A DNA stretch of 12,593 nt, from assembly GCA_036557525.1 (NCBI GenBank), contig DATBHH010000048.1:1-12593 (forward strand). The letters run 5' to 3'. Under the pieces are notes generated by a model. That model was not told the DNA's origin and searched no databases. It saw only the letters and a list, made by a program, of their open reading frames with translations. Position numbers and translations under genes: made by a program. Shown here piece after piece: positions 10,105-12,593 of this stretch; position 1 is the stretch's first letter, and the number at the start of each line of letters is the position of its first letter. The stretch is from VRUE01 sp036557525. GTDB lineage: Bacteria; Actinomycetota; Thermoleophilia; Solirubrobacterales; 70-9.

Positions 10105-12593
10105 ATGGAAAGCGAGCAAGGACAATCCCAGGACGGCGCCATACGCCATGCCGGCGGGCCGCTGCTGCTGCTGGGGGAGCCCGGCACCGGCAAGAGCGAG
10201 GCGCTCGCCCGCCGCCTCGCGAGGCTCGCCGCCGACGGTGAGGCTGCCCCTGACAGAGTGCTTCTCATCGCCTCGACAAGACCCGGAGCGGAGCGGCTGC
10301 GGATCCGGGTCGAATCGCTCCTCGAGAACCCCTACGGCGAGCTCTGGATCGGCACCTGGGACGCGATCGGCGAACGGCTCCTGCGCGAGCACTCCGACGC
10401 CGCGGGGCTCGATCCCTTCTTCGAGGTGCTCGGCCCGGCGGAGCGGCTGGCGATGCTGCTCGACCGCGTCGACGAGCTGCCGCTCCGCAGCCACGAGATC
10501 CGCGGCAATCCGGCTGGCCTGCTGGCGCGGCTGCTGGCGCGGATCGACGAGCTCAAGGCCGGCGCCGACGCACCCGACCCCGAGCTCGCCGACCTCGTCG
10601 CCGCCCACGACCGGATCGTCGCCGCGACCTGCAACCTCGACCGCGGCGACGTCTTCCTCATCCTCAACCGCCTCCACGCCGAGCGCGAGGACGTCCGCTC
10701 GGCGCTCGCCGAGCGCTTCACCCAGGTGATGGTCGACGAGCTCGAGGACACGACCGTCGCCCAGCGGGCGCTGCTGGCGGCGCTCGCGGCCGAGAACCCG
10801 AGCCACCTTTACGCGCTTGAGCCCACCCGCGCCGCCGACCTCGGCGGCTGGTACCGCGAGGTCCATCCCGCGGGCGACGTGATCCGCCTCGAGCACCTGT
10901 TCCGCGACCCCGAGGTCCGGTTCTGGCGCTGCGCAAACGAGCGCGCCCAGGCCCAGGCGGTCGCCCGCGAGGTGGAGTCGCTCCTCTCGCGGGGAATCCG
11001 CCCCGACGACGTCTGCGTCCTGATCGACGACCCGGGGATCAGGGGCGGTCCGGTCGCCGCGGCGATGGAGGAGCGCGGGATCCCGTTCCACCTCTCCGGC
11101 CCGGCGGCGCTGTTCCAGCGGGCCGAGGTCCGCGACGCGATCGCCTGGCTGCGGGTCCTGGCCGACCCCGCCGACTCGGCTGCCGCGGCGCGGGCGCTGA
11201 CGCGGCCGCCGATCGAGCTCCCGCCGGCCGATCTAGCACGGCTGACGACGATCGCGCGGCGCCGCAAGCTCGACATGGTGTCCGCCTGCGAGGCCGCGCT
11301 CGAGAGCCCGAGGATCCCGCCCGAGGCACGCGAGCGGATCCAGGACTTCCTCAAGCTCTACGGCGATGCCTCGGCGGCTATGGAGGAACGCCGCGCCGAC
11401 GTCTTCGTCCGCCGCCTGATCGAGCGGGTCGGGATCCGGCGCCAGCGCCTGTTCGCGGCCCAGCCCGAGGTGGCCGAGCGCCTGCTCGGCCTCTCGCGGC
11501 TCGCCGACCTCGCAACCGCCTGGGCCCGGCGCGAGCCGCACGGTTCGACCCGCGACTTCGTCCGCCACCTGAGCGCGGTCGCCGAGGCCGGGGTCGAGCC
11601 GGCCGGGGTGACCGAGCCGCCGGCGCCGAACTCGGTCCAGGGCCTTGCCCGCGACGCCGCCAAGGGGATGGGGTTCGACCACGCCTTCGTCCTCGGGCTC
11701 GAGCAGGACGAGAACGCCGACCGGATCGGCCGGCCGGCGCGATCGGGCCTGGTCCTCTCGCGGATCGAGCGCGACGACGGCGGCGCCAAGTCGGGGCCGT
11801 CGCCGTTCTACACCGGGGCGCTGGCTGCCGCCGGCGCCAGAGAGGAGCGCCACGCCGAGGAGCTGTTCGGTCCCGCCGAGGGCCTCCACGCGACCTACCG
11901 GAGCCTGCGCGAGGAGGTCCTCGAGGAGTCCTGGAAGGCGGGCCGCCAGCTCTCGGAGCCGCGGCTCGACACCGCTGTCGACGTCAACCGCGCCGTCGCC
12001 CGCTTCCTCGAGCTGCTGAAGCTCGCGGCACTCGCCCAGCGTCCTGGAGATGAGGCGACCGAGGAGTCGGTCGACGCCGTCAACGGGCTCCTGCGCCAGG
12101 TCGCGACGCCCGAGCAGCAGGCCGAGCTCGACGCCTCCGCCCTCGACTCCTACCTACTCGACTCCGAGCGCCGCCGCGAGGGGCGCCGCAAGCTGATCGG
12201 CGCCCGCCACGAGCCGTCGCTGGAGGCGTTCATCCCGCGCCGCGGGGACGGCGCGCTCAGCCTCTCGGCCTCCGACCTCGACCTCTACCTGACCTGCCCG
12301 CTGAAGTACAAGTTCGCCCGCGTCTTCGGGATCCCGCAGGAGCCGACGATCAACCAGCGGTTCGGGATCCTGATCCACAACGTCCTCGAGCGCTTTCACA
12401 AGGAGCCGAGCGAGGGCGGAGAGGAGGACCTCGAGCGGTTGATGGCGCTGTTCGAGGCCGGCTGGCGCCGAAGCGGCTTCGGGACCAGCGACGACGAGCT
12501 CCAGTACCGCGAGCGTGCCCGCGAGGCGCTGCGGCTCTATTGCGAGCGCGAGGGCGGCGCCGAGGGCGAACCGGTCTGGCTCGAGCGCAAGTT
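10105..12593 (+). CDS. AdnA-like UvrD-family helicase with C-terminal RecB-type nuclease, 3' end missing
   Basis: 829 codons are visible and the frame is open at the right edge. It is a probable subunit of a double-strand-break end-processing helicase-nuclease (AdnAB/AddAB type). Walker A is GEPGTGKS (24-31), close to the start, so the UvrD Q-motif is missing. Motif II is MVDELEDTT with D211-E212. Motif V is DAAKGMGFDHAFVLGLEQDE around K520. Motif III lacks the usual GDxxQSIY, and the motif VI region (LHATYRSLRE) lacks the normal YVAxTRA arginine finger. The C-terminus starts a PD-(D/E)XK nuclease: LSLSASDLDLYLTCPLKYKF, where C731 is in the position of the first Fe-S cysteine of AddB-type nucleases, then FGILIHNVLERF with H758. 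The D-x-K motif lies beyond the edge. The ATG at 10105 is the first in frame after a stop at 10003-10005; its ribosome-binding site is weak. Weak motor motifs fit AdnA, whose partner AdnB carries the main motor. Confidence 0.82.
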   Translation, partial: MESEQGQSQDGAIRHAGGPLLLLGEPGTGKSEALARRLARLAADGEAAPDRVLLIASTRPGAERLRIRVESLLENPYGELWIGTWDAIGERLLREHSDAAGLDPFFEVLGPAERLAMLLDRVDELPLRSHEIRGNPAGLLARLLARIDELKAGADAPDPELADLVAAHDRIVAATCNLDRGDVFLILNRLHAEREDVRSALAERFTQVMVDELEDTTVAQRALLAALAAENPSHLYALEPTRAADLGGWYREVHPAGDVIRLEHLFRDPEVRFWRCANERAQAQAVAREVESLLSRGIRPDDVCVLIDDPGIRGGPVAAAMEERGIPFHLSGPAALFQRAEVRDAIAWLRVLADPADSAAAARALTRPPIELPPADLARLTTIARRRKLDMVSACEAALESPRIPPEARERIQDFLKLYGDASAAMEERRADVFVRRLIERVGIRRQRLFAAQPEVAERLLGLSRLADLATAWARREPHGSTRDFVRHLSAVAEAGVEPAGVTEPPAPNSVQGLARDAAKGMGFDHAFVLGLEQDENADRIGRPARSGLVLSRIERDDGGAKSGPSPFYTGALAAAGAREERHAEELFGPAEGLHATYRSLREEVLEESWKAGRQLSEPRLDTAVDVNRAVARFLELLKLAALAQRPGDEATEESVDAVNGLLRQVATPEQQAELDASALDSYLLDSERRREGRRKLIGARHEPSLEAFIPRRGDGALSLSASDLDLYLTCPLKYKFARVFGIPQEPTINQRFGILIHNVLERFHKEPSEGGEEDLERLMALFEAGWRRSGFGTSDDELQYRERAREALRLYCEREGGAEGEPVWLERK

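Noticed and set aside
9994..11091. 365-codon minus-strand open frame, with another at 11233-11889
   Set aside because: Both are antisense to the helicase-nuclease gene, which has clear Walker and nuclease motifs on the plus strand.

Overview
The window is a GC-rich (visibly near 70 %) actinobacterial chromosome segment. Four things point to the Solirubrobacterales / Thermoleophilia: a secreted protein built of AVTxxKI decapeptides, an Arg/Lys-rich coiled-coil protein, an AdnA-like helicase-nuclease, and a membrane-tethered sigma factor beside an Ig-like secreted protein. This placement is inference from protein style; no rRNA or other marker is present. No tRNA, rRNA, CRISPR array or insertion sequence was seen.

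Left block (1-4131, all minus strand). In transcription order: a UDP-glucuronate decarboxylase (3184-4131), the large subunit of methylmalonyl-CoA mutase (1440-3086), a small protein of unknown function (1123-1386), an exported decapeptide-repeat protein (329-1063), and the start of an acyl-CoA (propionyl-CoA) carboxylase beta subunit running off the left edge. Mutase and carboxylase are consecutive steps of propionyl-CoA to succinyl-CoA conversion. GC-rich hairpins lie between several of these genes. Most of them lack a Shine-Dalgarno and instead have a TAnnnT -10-like hexamer 6-10 nt before the ATG, which suggests leaderless transcripts.

Middle block (4132-7884). A decayed GNAT acetyltransferase (about 4188-4390, minus) keeps its C-terminus and probably its extreme N-terminus around a GC hairpin. 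A locally AT-richer intergenic region follows. Then comes a two-gene plus-strand unit: one polypeptide carrying an ECF-type sigma factor, a zinc-finger anti-sigma domain, a probable membrane segment and a proline-rich tail, overlapping by ATGA a secreted 680-aa multi-domain beta-sandwich protein. This pair looks like a self-contained envelope-signalling module and is the best candidate here for an under-described system.

Right block (7885-12593). A very basic coiled-coil protein (7892-8374, minus) converges on the secreted protein. Its promoter carries two tandem LexA/DinR-type SOS boxes. Upstream on the same strand are a DJ-1/PfpI-family protein (8484-9137) and an inositol-monophosphatase-family phosphatase (9159-9983), probably one operon. 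Divergent from these is an AdnA-like helicase-nuclease subunit (10105 to the right edge, incomplete) with degenerate motor motifs.
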